A stretch of 64,000 bases of DNA from Streptomyces albicerus (GCF_008905045.1 NZ_VWMY01000006.1:62001-126000), one strand, 5' to 3'; shown: positions 8,351 to 18,200, counted from the stretch's first letter. Numbers and translations are program-made. Notes: a model not told the origin generated them from the letters alone.

Positions 8351-8836
8351 ATGACGAACGAGGAACAGAAAGACAGCCTTCCGTCCTGGACTCCGCCAAC
8401 CGGGTCCTGGGCGTCATCAGCAGCGCGCCGCCGAAACATGCAGGCTATCCGTAGCCGGGACACCACCCCAGAGCGCATGATCCGTCGGCTTGTTCACGCT
8501 CAAGGCCTTCGCTACCGGGTCGCAGCCAGGCCGCTTCCCGACCTCCGCCGGACGGCAGACATGGTCTTCCGTCCGGCGAAAGTGGCGGTTTTCATCGACG
8601 GCTGCTACTGGCACGGCTGCCCGGAACACTACGTGCCGCCGAAGACCAACCCGGGCTACTGGTCGGACAAGGTAGCCCGAAACATGGCCCGCGACCGGGA
8701 CACCGACCAGCACTTGGCCGAGGCCGGCTGGACGGTGCTCCGGTTTTGGGAACATGAGCCATCAGCAGAGTGTGCGGAGCGGATCGCGACCGAGGTCAAA
8801 CGACGCCGCGACTCTGCTGCGGAGAGGAACGGCTGA
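8351..8836 (+). CDS. vsr: Very short patch repair (Vsr) endonuclease
   Basis: A 161-aa mismatch endonuclease that nicks 5' of T in T:G mismatches created when 5-methylcytosine deaminates, protecting methylated sites from mutation. The family core is complete: RRNMQAIRSRDTTPERMIRR at the start, catalytic Asp70 in RRTADMVF, the FIDGCYWHGCPEH zinc/catalytic segment (81-93), and the WSDKVARNMARDRD helix. It lies 12 bp after the NaeI-like gene in the same direction, and its stop directly abuts the stop of the convergent cytosine methyltransferase with no base between. This is a compact R-V-M cassette. Confidence 0.93.
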   Translation: MTNEEQKDSLPSWTPPTGSWASSAARRRNMQAIRSRDTTPERMIRRLVHAQGLRYRVAARPLPDLRRTADMVFRPAKVAVFIDGCYWHGCPEHYVPPKTNPGYWSDKVARNMARDRDTDQHLAEAGWTVLRFWEHEPSAECAERIATEVKRRRDSAAERNG

Positions 8837-10027
8837 TCAGCGCTTCTTGCGGTCACGCTCACGCGCAGCCTTCAAAACGTCGATGATCGACTCTCCGACT
8901 GCTTTGGCCACCGGTGGCGGGAAGGCATTGCCAACCTGCCGGTACTGCGCCGTCTTGCCGCCTTGGAATCGCCACTTGCGTGGGAACCCCTGAATGATCG
9001 CGGCCTGCTCCACCGTCAGCATCGGGCCGTCCTCCCTGAAGAGGTCCCGATCCTCAGTGCCCTTCTTTGCACAGGTCTCAGCATCATTAGCAACCCCGAG
9101 CCCACAGACACCAAGCTGCTTCCATGCAGCCTTCGCGCGACTGGGGCCCAAATCAGCGCCACCGTGCTTCTTGGACCCGCCGACTAGCGTGGGCGCGATG
9201 CCGCCCCCCTTGCCCTTGAGCTCCGCATCACGCTTCTGTGCCTGATGGAGCCAGCGATCATAGGCTTTGCGGGCTCGCTCGGCGTGGATCCCCTTGAAGT
9301 ACGGCTTATAGCGATCGAGCATGGATTGCTCAAGGCCCTCCGCGACGCTGACCGGCTCCTCATGAGTAGGTGTCGGCCACTCGTACTTCACGTCCTTGAG
9401 GACGTCATTGCGGAAGGCCACGAGGATGGCCCGCGGACGAAGTTGCGGGACCCCGAAATCGCTGGCTTCCAAGATGCCCCACTTGCAGACGGTGTAACCA
9501 AGCCCTGCAGTATGGGCCTGCTCGCCGTCCTCACCTCGATATGTGCCGCCCTGGAGCCGAGCCACGATCCAGTCACGATAGTCAGAGAACTTCGGGTCCA
9601 TGATCCCGCGCACGTTCTCAATCATCACTGCACGCGGTTTGAGCTCCTCAACGAGCTTCAGCATCCGCGGGAAGAGATCACGCTCATCGTCCTTGCCTAG
9701 CTGCTTACCCGCATGCGAGAACGGCGGGCACGGGACACCTCCGGCCAGGAGGTCCAAGCCATGGGGCCCGAGCAGGTCACCACTCTTCTTGAGGTCTTCG
9801 GACGGGGAGAACTCGTTGACGTCTGCTGACAGAACGTCGCAGTGTTCTCTCTCCCAACTCCATTCCTCGTGGGTCTTGATGTTTTCAGCGAGCGTCTCTG
9901 CCGCATGCGAGTCGATCTCCACGAGCGCGAGGTGCCGGAATCCGGCCTGATGCAGGCCGATGGCCTGCCCTCCTGCTCCAGCGCAGATCTCCACAGAGGT
10001 GTATGCGACATCGTTCGTGCGGGTCAT
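8837..10027 (-). CDS. DNA (cytosine-5) methyltransferase, cognate to the NaeI-like enzyme
   Basis: A 396-aa C5-MTase using S-adenosylmethionine. Motif I is SVEICAGAGGQAIGLHQAGF (11-30). The catalytic Cys100 lies in GGVPCPPFSHAGKQ (motif IV), ENV (137-139) is motif VI, QLRPRAI is motif VIII near residue 195, and QVGNAFPPPVA is motif X near the end. The target-recognition domain lies between about 240 and 330. Start ATG 10027 has a strong GGAGGGGG site. The gene converges on vsr with no spacing and is divergent from the HNH gene. By context it should methylate the same site the NaeI-like enzyme cuts, probably GCCGGC. Confidence 0.92.
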   Translation of the reverse strand: MTRTNDVAYTSVEICAGAGGQAIGLHQAGFRHLALVEIDSHAAETLAENIKTHEEWSWEREHCDVLSADVNEFSPSEDLKKSGDLLGPHGLDLLAGGVPCPPFSHAGKQLGKDDERDLFPRMLKLVEELKPRAVMIENVRGIMDPKFSDYRDWIVARLQGGTYRGEDGEQAHTAGLGYTVCKWGILEASDFGVPQLRPRAILVAFRNDVLKDVKYEWPTPTHEEPVSVAEGLEQSMLDRYKPYFKGIHAERARKAYDRWLHQAQKRDAELKGKGGGIAPTLVGGSKKHGGADLGPSRAKAAWKQLGVCGLGVANDAETCAKKGTEDRDLFREDGPMLTVEQAAIIQGFPRKWRFQGGKTAQYRQVGNAFPPPVAKAVGESIIDVLKAARERDRKKR

Positions 10028-10188
10028 GCCCCCTCCTTACAGCCGTGCAGCGGCAGACACATCTTGCGATCCACCATCACTGAGGGTGACAGACCCCACT
10101 GACAACGAGACTCGACCAAGTGTGCAGCACTCCCCCTCATTCGTTGCACGCACCCTCCGTCGCGCCGAACACTCATACGATATTGCTC

Positions 10189-10938
10189 ATGAAGAGCCCC
10201 GCGTGGACTGAAGACGAACTCGTGCTGGCTGGAGCGCTCGTCGTGAAGAACGGCTGGCGCGAGCTGAGGACCGGCGACCGGAAGGTGCAGGAGCTGTCCG
10301 AGCTGTTGCGCTCGCTGCCGATCCACAGCGCGGAAGCCAGGGCCCTGCCTGAATTCCGCTCCATGGACAGCGTCAGCCGCAAGACCACGGACTTCGCCAC
10401 GAACTACGGCCCTTACTCCGGCAAGCCCACCCGCTGCGGCGAGCCCACTCTCCAGATGATCAAAGCGTTCACCGAGCGCGAGTCCCAGATGCTCCAAGCC
10501 GCCCAAGCCATCGAAGAAGGCATCGGATCCGGCGAGCTGTACCTCCTGCCCCGGCAGCCCGACGAGGTCGACGACGACGGGTTCACGGCCATCGAGGGAC
10601 GACTCCTCGTCCGCCGGGCGCTCGCCCGCGAGAGGGACCCGAAGCTTCGCAAGCTGAAAATCCGGCAGGTGAGTCGCGATGGGCAGCCGCTGAGGTGTGA
10701 GGTCTGCGACTTCGACTTCGCCCGCACCTACGGAGACCTCGGCGAGGGCTACATCGAGGTGCACCACGTCACTCCCCTCTACATCTCCGGACGCCGGAAG
10801 ACCAAGCTTGAGGATCTCGCATGCATGTGCGCCAACTGCCACCGCATGTGCCACAGGAGCCGTCCCGGAGAATCCTGGCGCACTCCGGGCGCGCTTCGGG
10901 ATGAGATACGGAAGTCCGCGCAGAATGGCGCCCACTAG
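10189..10938 (+). CDS. McrA-like HNH endonuclease
   Basis: A 249-aa protein. The C-terminal third is a zinc-bound HNH domain: C170EVC173, then IEVHHVTPLYISG (H192/H193), then CANCHRMCH (Cys214, Asn216, Cys217, His218). The N-terminal half (MKSPAWTEDELVLAGALV...) is the helical domain common in McrA-type and other HNH restriction proteins; here it should provide DNA or modification recognition. ATG 10189 is chosen because an upstream extension in the same frame is non-conserved and overlaps the divergent promoter. Its stop overlaps the end of the minus-strand ATPase gene by four bases. It may be a type IV modification-dependent nuclease, but with a resident m5C methyltransferase its target must differ from the cognate methylated site. 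Confidence 0.75.
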   Translation: MKSPAWTEDELVLAGALVVKNGWRELRTGDRKVQELSELLRSLPIHSAEARALPEFRSMDSVSRKTTDFATNYGPYSGKPTRCGEPTLQMIKAFTERESQMLQAAQAIEEGIGSGELYLLPRQPDEVDDDGFTAIEGRLLVRRALARERDPKLRKLKIRQVSRDGQPLRCEVCDFDFARTYGDLGEGYIEVHHVTPLYISGRRKTKLEDLACMCANCHRMCHRSRPGESWRTPGALRDEIRKSAQNGAH

Positions 10939-11567
10939 GCCGCGTCCGCGTCAGCTTCGTAGTGCATCTGGGCCCGTTCAAGGATGCCGTCTGGATCGCA
11001 CCCTCGGGCGGCAGTCCAGTGGAGCAGATCGGCGATCAGCTCCACCGCTGACTCCTCAAGCCCGGTGCCTGTTCTACCGCCGCGAAGGACAGCACCGCCG
11101 CAGGCTTCCTGATAACTCTCAAGCGCGCCGACAGCGCGCTCGATACGGCGGCAGGCACTGCCGTAGTCGAGCGATACCTCGCACCAGACCGCCTTGCCCG
11201 CCGCCGACAAGGCCGTTCCCCAGTCCACGGCCAGAGCAGCGAGCAAGTGCAGGCCGCGACCACATTCTTCATCGCAGTCGGCGGACCGAAGGGACGGGAC
11301 CACGTGGCTCTTGTCGTGGACTTCAACACGGAGGCGCTCACTCTGCAATTCAAGGATCAAGGTCGCCGAAGCGCCCTCCCCTACATGCTTGATGACGTTC
11401 GTCGCCAGCTCAGTGACGAGCAGTTCCGCTTCCTCAGCAGCCTCACGCATTCCCCATAGGTTGAGCTGTGCGGAGGCAGCCTTCCGGAGCAAGCGCACCT
11501 CCGCCGGCTCTGCCTCGAAGGGGAGAACACAGCGGAGTCGGGGTGTAGCGACGTCGTAGCCGGTCAT
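10935..11567 (-). CDS. SpoIIAB/RsbW-like ATP-binding protein (AbaA-type)
   Basis: A 210-aa protein with a HATPase_c_2 domain in residues about 20-130. The N-box is visible as ELLVTELATNVIKHVGEGASAT and the G-box as DEECGRGLHLLAALAVDWG. These are marks of GHKL anti-sigma kinases, although most of the many Streptomyces copies probably bind ATP without an identified partner. A C-terminal extension of about 70 helical residues is additional. ATG 11567 follows GGAGGAGTGGCC. It is divergent from an HTH-DUF5753 gene followed by a DUF397 gene, which is the typical WhiJ/AbaA-like trio of streptomycetes linked to developmental and antibiotic control. Confidence 0.85.
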   Translation of the reverse strand: MTGYDVATPRLRCVLPFEAEPAEVRLLRKAASAQLNLWGMREAAEEAELLVTELATNVIKHVGEGASATLILELQSERLRVEVHDKSHVVPSLRSADCDEECGRGLHLLAALAVDWGTALSAAGKAVWCEVSLDYGSACRRIERAVGALESYQEACGGAVLRGGRTGTGLEESAVELIADLLHWTAARGCDPDGILERAQMHYEADADAA

Positions 11568-11784
11568 GGCCACTCCTCCCTCCATGCCACGCGCGTGCTG
11601 CGCCTGCCGTGTTCACACGACTGCACTGCGTAGCGATCTGCAGAGGAGCATGGCACAGAGAAGTCTCACTGTGTAACTTCTCACGAGAATCCATCGAGTG
11701 AATCTGCTGGTACTTCAAGTTCCGTACTGCCTAGCCTGATTGGGATCTCCGGGCGGGCGCCCGGCGCACGCGGAGAGGAGTTGC

Positions 11785-12630
11785 ATGTCGGTCCGGACCA
11801 CAACACGGCGCCGTCAACTGGGCGCGATGATGCGCAAACTGCGGGCCCGCAAGGGGTTGACCCTTGAGGAGGCCGGGCGGCTCGTCGGAGCTTCCAAGGC
11901 CACGATCAGCCGGTACGAGACCCAGGCCGGACCGGTCAAGTGGCTGGTCGTGGATGCGCTCTGCCGCGAGTACGGGGCAACAGATGCTGAACGTACGGCA
12001 GTTGTCGGCCTCGCCAAGGATGTCAAGCAGCAGGGCTGGTGGAGTTCCTTCGCCGACTCCATCCCGGAGAGCATGAACCTTCTGCTCACGCTTGAGGACG
12101 AGGCCGTACGCGAGGATCACTTCTCATGCGTCTACGTTCCCGGGCTCCTGCAGACCCGTGGCTATAGCACAGCTCTGCAGCAGGCCAACGAAGTACGTCT
12201 GGAGCCGGCCGAGATCGAGCGGCTCGTTGACATCCGTATGAAGCGGCAGGAGATTCTCACGCGGCCAAAGCCCCCGCACCTGTGGGCAATTCTCGACGAG
12301 TCCGTGCTCCGTCGCGTCGTCGGTTCGCCGGAGATCATGAAGGAGCAGCTCGGCCGACTCCTCGAAGGGAACGAGTCAACGCAGGTCACGCTGCAAGTAC
12401 TTCCGTTCTCCAAGGGGGCCCACTGCGCAGCCCTCGGAAGCTTCGTGATCATCGGTGGCAGGGAGCCAGCTCTCGACGTCGTGTACGTGGACTTCCACAC
12501 CGGGTCGCTGTTCCTGGAGAAGGACGAAGAGTTGGAGCGTTACCGACTTGCGTTCGAGTACCTCCGCGCACAAGCGTTAGACATTGAGGCTTCCTCGTCC
12601 TTGATCCACCGCATCCGCAAGGAGCTATGA
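11785..12630 (+). CDS. XRE-family HTH regulator with DUF5753 (WhiJ-like)
   Basis: A 281-aa protein. Residues 10-65 form an XRE helix-turn-helix (LGAMMRKLRARKGLTLEEAG, then ASKATISRYET). The remainder is DUF5753, recognised by VYVPGLLQTRGYSTAL, ILDESVLRRVVGSPEIMKEQ and VTLQVLPFSKGAH. WhiJ-like proteins repress developmental genes until relieved, often through the DUF397 partner encoded immediately downstream. ATG 11785 has GGAGAGGAG four bases upstream. A TTA codon near the 3' end (12577-12579) makes full-length synthesis dependent on the rare bldA tRNA. A truncated relative of this gene's 3' end occurs at 24112. Confidence 0.88.
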   Translation: MSVRTTTRRRQLGAMMRKLRARKGLTLEEAGRLVGASKATISRYETQAGPVKWLVVDALCREYGATDAERTAVVGLAKDVKQQGWWSSFADSIPESMNLLLTLEDEAVREDHFSCVYVPGLLQTRGYSTALQQANEVRLEPAEIERLVDIRMKRQEILTRPKPPHLWAILDESVLRRVVGSPEIMKEQLGRLLEGNESTQVTLQVLPFSKGAHCAALGSFVIIGGREPALDVVYVDFHTGSLFLEKDEELERYRLAFEYLRAQALDIEASSSLIHRIRKEL

Positions 12631-12828
12631 ATGCCCGCCACCCCTCAACTCACTCCTGCCCACGCTTGGTTCAAGTCGTCATACAGCGGCGGCAACACGA
12701 CCGAGTGCGTGGAAGCTGCCTTCGTGCCGGCCGGTGTGCTGGTACGGGACTCCAAGCGGCCGGAGGGCCCTCACGTCGCGATATCGACGGAGGCATGGGG
12801 GAGGTTCTTGGCTGCTCGGCTGGACTAG
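12631..12828 (+). CDS. DUF397 protein
   Basis: A 65-aa acidic-type small protein, directly abutting the HTH stop (TGA 12628-12630, ATG 12631). It has the family core HAWFKSSYSGGNTTECVEAA, then VLVRDSKRPEGPHVAISTEAW. DUF397 proteins pair with WhiJ-like regulators and are thought to antagonise them, so translation coupled to the upstream gene fits a fixed stoichiometry. A second, truncated DUF397 copy lies at 24196-24345. Confidence 0.9.
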   Translation: MPATPQLTPAHAWFKSSYSGGNTTECVEAAFVPAGVLVRDSKRPEGPHVAISTEAWGRFLAARLD

Positions 12829-12920
12829 GACAACCGAGAGAAGGAGACGGAACGATTCCACCCCGACGCATGCCGCCCATGATCCGCGCTGTGGTCTTCG
12901 GCCTCGGCGTGCACTGCCGG

Positions 12921-13514
12921 CTACGGGAGCCGCGCAATGATCTCGTTCTTCTCTTCTTTCAAGAGCGCCTTCGTTTTGCCGATCGTCTTGAGGACGAGAT
13001 CGCGGATCTTGGTGCTGTCGAGCTCGAGTGAGTCCAGGATGTAGTGCCGCCGACCGTCCACCGTAGTCGTGGTGATGTCCAGTCCGAGTTCTCTGAGTTC
13101 CCTGATGCGGCGCTCCGTGTGGATGTCGTCCCCATTGATAGTGCGGAGACGAGCGTTGTCGACAGGCCAGCCGATCTCCTGGTGAAGGACCGCAAACAGC
13201 CTCTCATTTGCCTTCGTTCCGTAGGGAACTTTTAAATACCGCTCCGGTACGTGCCCAGAGAACCTCAAGTGCATTTCATCCTGGATCCGAGCCCGCAACT
13301 CGTGGAACTCAGCGCAGGTGGGAGGGAGTTGCGACCGCAGTAGCGACTGCATGGACTGGGCCAGAGCGCGCTTCGCAAACAGGTAGGCATCCAGGACCGC
13401 ATCAGGCGATGCGTCTGGCTCCTCCAAGGCTGAACTAAGCGCCTTGACCGCGAACTCAGTGTCAGGCTTCAGACGCCCCCACGCCTCGAACGCACCCTGA
13501 TTCTCTATCGCCAC
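12921..13514 (-). CDS. Unrecognised protein with a possible C-terminal winged-helix domain
   Basis: A 197-aa protein starting at GTG 13514 with a GAAGG site. I do not recognise the full-length family. The N-terminal half is helical (AVLDAYLFAKRALAQSMQSL). From about residue 110, the sequence EIGWPVDNARLRTINGDDIH followed by TERRIRELRELGLDIT and a beta wing (DGRRHYILDSLEL) looks like the winged helix found in several HNH and type II restriction proteins. It contains a TTA codon at 13233-13235. It lies downstream of the PIN-like gene and in the same direction, the last of the minus-strand genes of the island, so a defence-related role is plausible but unproven. Confidence 0.7.
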   Translation of the reverse strand: MAIENQGAFEAWGRLKPDTEFAVKALSSALEEPDASPDAVLDAYLFAKRALAQSMQSLLRSQLPPTCAEFHELRARIQDEMHLRFSGHVPERYLKVPYGTKANERLFAVLHQEIGWPVDNARLRTINGDDIHTERRIRELRELGLDITTTTVDGRRHYILDSLELDSTKIRDLVLKTIGKTKALLKEEKNEIIARLP

Positions 13515-13638
13515 GCTGGCTGCCCTTCGCTCTCAGTCCTGGCACGTACTCATCAAGTAATAGACGCTATCGCAGCACTCCGGCACGGTGGGAATCAATG
13601 AGTGCAGGGACCCGTACACCGAGCGTCGGCGCCGTCAA

Positions 13639-15057
13639 CTAACGGGAGCGTCGGTTCTTCTCTGCCTGCTGTGCTGCGAGTCTGCGCAGTACGGCCCGGT
13701 CCATCTGCGGAGTAGCGTCCAGGAGTTCCATGAACCACGGCGCGATCCACGACGAGTCCCGGTGGAGCCACTCCCCCGGCGGCAGGACCGTACCCGGTTT
13801 CCACAGCGGGGACGGCGGCTCAGGACTTCTCGATGCCGCTGCGATATCAACGCTGGGCTCCCACTCCTCGGGGATTCGTCGCCCTAGCTGGGCCGTCACA
13901 CCGATGAGCCACCACTGGAACATCCACTGGGATGGGGAGGACGACTCAAGAGCAGCGCGCACGGCCGAGGACGCAAGCTCCACCGACTGCAATGCGGACA
14001 GCGCCAACCCCTCCGGCGGAGCAAGTTGAGGGGCTATCTCCGCCGTGACGATTGGGTCGTCCTGGGTCTTCACGTCGAAGGTCTCAGACACCCGCACGAT
14101 CTCTGCATACGTGTCCTCAGCGAGCTCGGCATCCAGGAACTCCCTTATCCCGCCGTAGAAGTGCAGCTGAGTCTCGATCCTCAGATCTGCGCCTGCCCTC
14201 CGCTTCAGCTCGTCGATGAGACTCGGCCACGGACGTGAATTGCGCGAGCCGGCATCAGATTCGTACCAGTCTTCCTTCGTGTCGTTCGATACGAACAACA
14301 CGCGGCGACTGGACTGGGACAGCTGGCTGACGTGTTCGATCAGCTCTTCCCAGAGGAGGAAGTCTCCAGCCGACCTCAGCGGTGTGTCCTTGTCGGAGTC
14401 TGCGAACCCAGGCGGGATCTTGTTCGGGAACCGGAAGGCGGTAGCTTCCTCCAGGCGCTTGCGGAGGACTTCGTCGTCCGGCTGCTGGCCGACGCCTTCC
14501 CCGTAGAGCTTCGCGACGCGCGGCAGGATCGGATCCTCTGCATCGGCCGCATTCAAAGCCAGGTCGTGATCAGCCTTCAGCATGTCCAGGTGGCGTTTGA
14601 ACTCTTCCCGATAGACGGACAGGTGCTTGTCAACCGCCGAGTCCTTGGCCAGTTCATCGAGACTGGCTATCTCCTCCGGAGCGCGGGCGTACTTATCAAG
14701 CTGGGCACACACGAGGTTCTTGGCTTCCACGATTGCCTTGCGCGCGGCCATGAGCTTCTTGTTGACCTCTGACGCGGCGTCTGAGAGTGCCCTCTTCCGA
14801 GACTCGAGCGTGCTGCGGCGGCCGCGTACGAACTCAAGACCGACCTGGTACGGCATCCACAGCCGCCCCGCGGTCTGCTCGAGCGCCGAGAGAACCTCTT
14901 CGCGGGACGTCTCTGTGTACTCGTACAGGCTGAGGAGCACGTTCGTGTCGAGAACGATGATCCCGTCCTGGAAGAACGCGCTGCGTTCCGCATCCTCCGC
15001 CGATGGCTGCGGCTGCAGCCATGCTGCGAACCGCTGCAGCAGTACCGGGTCGCTCAT
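13639..15057 (-). CDS. PIN-like domain protein (PIN_8 type nuclease)
   Basis: A 472-aa protein. The N-terminal half is a PIN-like ribonuclease fold: FFQDGIIVLDTNVLLSLYEY with Asp37 and Asn39, Glu75 in QVGLEFVRGR, a long helical insertion (85-200) and a final acidic strand LFVSNDTKEDW near residue 250. This arrangement matches the PIN_8 group (family number from memory), many members of which sit in defence loci. The C-terminal 180 residues are not recognised. The gene is co-directional with the helicase operon upstream (157-bp gap) and the 197-aa gene downstream. It could be an effector nuclease of that system or an independent element. Confidence 0.8.
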   Translation of the reverse strand: MSDPVLLQRFAAWLQPQPSAEDAERSAFFQDGIIVLDTNVLLSLYEYTETSREEVLSALEQTAGRLWMPYQVGLEFVRGRRSTLESRKRALSDAASEVNKKLMAARKAIVEAKNLVCAQLDKYARAPEEIASLDELAKDSAVDKHLSVYREEFKRHLDMLKADHDLALNAADAEDPILPRVAKLYGEGVGQQPDDEVLRKRLEEATAFRFPNKIPPGFADSDKDTPLRSAGDFLLWEELIEHVSQLSQSSRRVLFVSNDTKEDWYESDAGSRNSRPWPSLIDELKRRAGADLRIETQLHFYGGIREFLDAELAEDTYAEIVRVSETFDVKTQDDPIVTAEIAPQLAPPEGLALSALQSVELASSAVRAALESSSPSQWMFQWWLIGVTAQLGRRIPEEWEPSVDIAAASRSPEPPSPLWKPGTVLPPGEWLHRDSSWIAPWFMELLDATPQMDRAVLRRLAAQQAEKNRRSR

Positions 15058-15214
15058 ATCCGCCTCCGGTTCGACAATGCGCTACTTCCTCACGTGATCA
15101 TGCCGGCACAGGCCGCCGGCAGCCGAGGCTTGCCTGCACGACTGCCGACGCTCGGCTCTACTACAGCTCTCAACTGCCCCTGCATTTACGGAGGCTGAGC
15201 GAGGCTGCCGTCCA

Positions 15215-18200
15215 CTACATTCCATCGAAGTCGGCAAGCAGGGCCGAAACCCGTGCTGGAGCCTTGTCGAGCAAGAAGTCGTCAATGAAGACGACATCTG
15301 GGACACCTCGGCTGTCCAATGCGGCAGCCTTGCGCACAGCACTGAGCCGGACGGACTGCAGAGGCTCGTCGGCAGCCTCGAACGGGCTCTTCGCGGCGAC
15401 CCAGACCCGCTCTTCGAAGAGGACCGCAGGTCCTGTGCCTCCGAGGTCGTCAACGAACTCCGCGTCCCCGTGAGGGAAGTCCGACGCCCAGTTCCGCAGC
15501 AGTCGCACAGCCCCCCGCGCTCGCCGACTGCTCGCAGCGTCTTTGCCCTCCTGGAGGATGGAGAGCAGGTCACCGGCTAGGCGCCAGTCGAGCAGGCTGT
15601 GGTACGCCATGTTCGTGTAATCGCGGAGGCACTCGTAGCACGAGCCTCCGCAGTCGCGACCGTGCGCGCCCTCCTCGAGTTTGGCCAGCTTGTTGTGCGC
15701 GGTGGCCATGAGCTGGGTGAACACCTCGGGGTCGGCAAGGTGCGTGCAGTATCCAGCGCCGTTGTCCAACGTGTCGGAGAGGAAGGCGAAGGTGCGCGCC
15801 TCCCGGCTCCCGGATCCAGCGCCGTGGATACCGGACGCGATCTCGTTGGGCTGCACTTGAAGGAGTTCGCCCGCGGCCGTCCGGAGCAGCGCGGCGAGTG
15901 AGTACCAGGCAGCCCGCCTTCCTGAGCGGTCGTCCGGGAAGCCGGTGCTCTGGGGAACAGACGTGAGGTTGAGGCGCAGTCCGAGCTCTGGGATCTCTCC
16001 GGCCTGAGGCCCTAGGAGGAACAGGTCGGTGTGCTGAGTGGCGCCGACGGCCGTGGTCAGTAGCTCTTGGTCTGCTGCGATGTCTTTCTTCAGCCAAGGG
16101 AACAACTCCGCCGCCCCGGCCTCCAGATACGCCCCGGACCAGCGTGCGGCCGGAGTCACCTTCGCGAAGCTGAACAGTCGGCCCCCGTTGTCGTTGACGG
16201 CGTAACGGCGACCTTTACCTGCATGGACAACCATGCCCGGCGTCGCAATCGCCAGGCGTGCGCCTTGCTCGAGGTCTGCGGCGGTTCGAGGCGCCAGCGA
16301 CCTAGCCCGCCAAGCGAAGTTGCCATCGAAGTCGCGGGCCTTGCCTGCGGAGTAGAAACCTGCCGGTTCGCGGAGTCCGATCTCGCGGTACGAACCGTCG
16401 GCGGCTCCGCAGGCGCGACAGGGCTGCGGTGGGGCACCGTCATCCTGCGTCGGCAGCGTCTCCACACTCTCCGCAAGGTGGCCGCAGGCTCGGCAGATAC
16501 CGATGAGTGCGGCCTGCCCGAACGGCTCTTCCACGACCAGCGGCGCCCTTCCTGTCGGCTCGAACGCGACGACACCCACAGCCGTATGAACCTGTCCGTC
16601 TTTCACCGTCTCAGCACCGGGCGCGAACTGCGAGATGGCGATGTCCAACGACCGGTCGACGACTCCGCTCGGTGGCCACGGGTACGAGTCGAAGGGGCGC
16701 TTGGTGTACAAGTAGCGGGCAGACGTGGGGAATCCGAACATCGGCAGGAGGCCGGACTCTGCCAGCCGCTGGCTTAGTTCATGGTGGCCCTGAGGCCGGT
16801 CCGCGATCTGCGTAACGCGATTGACAAGTTCGCCGTCCACCCATGCCGTGGCCTCAGCCGGGTGCCACGCGCTGCGGGTCCGCTCAGCGAGTGCTTCGGC
16901 AAGGCTTCGGATCTCGGCATCATGCGACTTGATCCACGCGCTCACGGCCTCGGCTACGACGGGCCAGTCTGCACAGTGGCCGAACTGGCCGTGGACGTTG
17001 CGGGTCGGGTCGAGCCCGCCGTCGTCGTCAACGGCGGTCTGTACGGCGTCGAACGCCCGGCGCAGCACCTCCGCTGCGAGCACGCGTTGGTAGATGTCCT
17101 TCATGTCGGTGGACAAGTACGGCCGCGGAGTGGCGTCGTTGGTGATGCGCTTCGGGTCCTGGAAGTAGTGCTCGTCGTGGCTTCGGCCGCGGCACACGGT
17201 CAGAGCGAGCGCGACTGGCGAGCTGCGACGCCCTGCACGGCCGACGCGCTGCTGGTAGTTGAACCGGGTCGGCGGCATGTTGGCCATGAGGACTGCCGAG
17301 AGTGGGCCGATATCGACGCCGGCTTCCATCGTGGTGGTGACGGAGAGGACGTCGAGCCTGTCGGGGAGCTCGTTCTCCTTGCCGTTCAGGAAGATGCCCT
17401 GGAAGCGGGCCTGGCGTGCCTGCGCGTCGAGGCGGTCTGTCTGTCCGGTGAGTTCGGCTGTGTTGAGCCGGAAGTTCCCGAACTGGTTGCGGGCCATCCA
17501 GGCGTAGTAATCCGCGTCGGTGCTCTCGAATGGCTCAGGCGTCGCAGGAAGCGGACGTCCGCATTTCGTGCAGACGCCGACACCCGGGTGAAGGTGCCGA
17601 CGGCGGCAGGTAGAGCAGGTCCAGGACACCCCGCGACCGTGGCGCAGTGCAACATGCTCAGGTTGGATGACGTACTTGACGACTGCGCTCCCCCAGATCC
17701 GCTCCACCGTCGCCTGGAGATCGTCTTTGTCCTGCCCCAGGTGATCTGCTGCGCTGGCCCAGAAGGCCCGGAGCTTCTTCGGGGGATTGTCCGCGGGGCT
17801 CCGCAGGCCGGCGAACCGGCGCATGTGGCCGAGGACCCGCAGACTCGCCCGGGCCAGCGCTGCATCGGACGCCCGCTCTGCCTCGAGCGGCCACTGGTCG
17901 GATGCCAGAGTGAGCCAACCCAGTCCGAGGGATTCGAAGTCGCGCCCAGCAGTGCCGAAGAGGCCGTTGAGCAGTTCGCTGCTGAGGTCTTCGCGCATGT
18001 CCTGGCGCAGTTGCTCCTGCCGCTCGCTCAGTACGAGGCCTGATTCATCCCGTACTGGGCCGTTCCCGCCCACGGGCCAGCGGTACAGGGAAGTCCAGGG
18101 CTGCGGCAGCGAGCCCTTTTGGTAGGCCGTCTGCTGGAGGGATGCCTTTGGGCCGCCGGGGTTAACGCCGAGTTGCACGAGGCGTTCAGCGACGGCGGCA

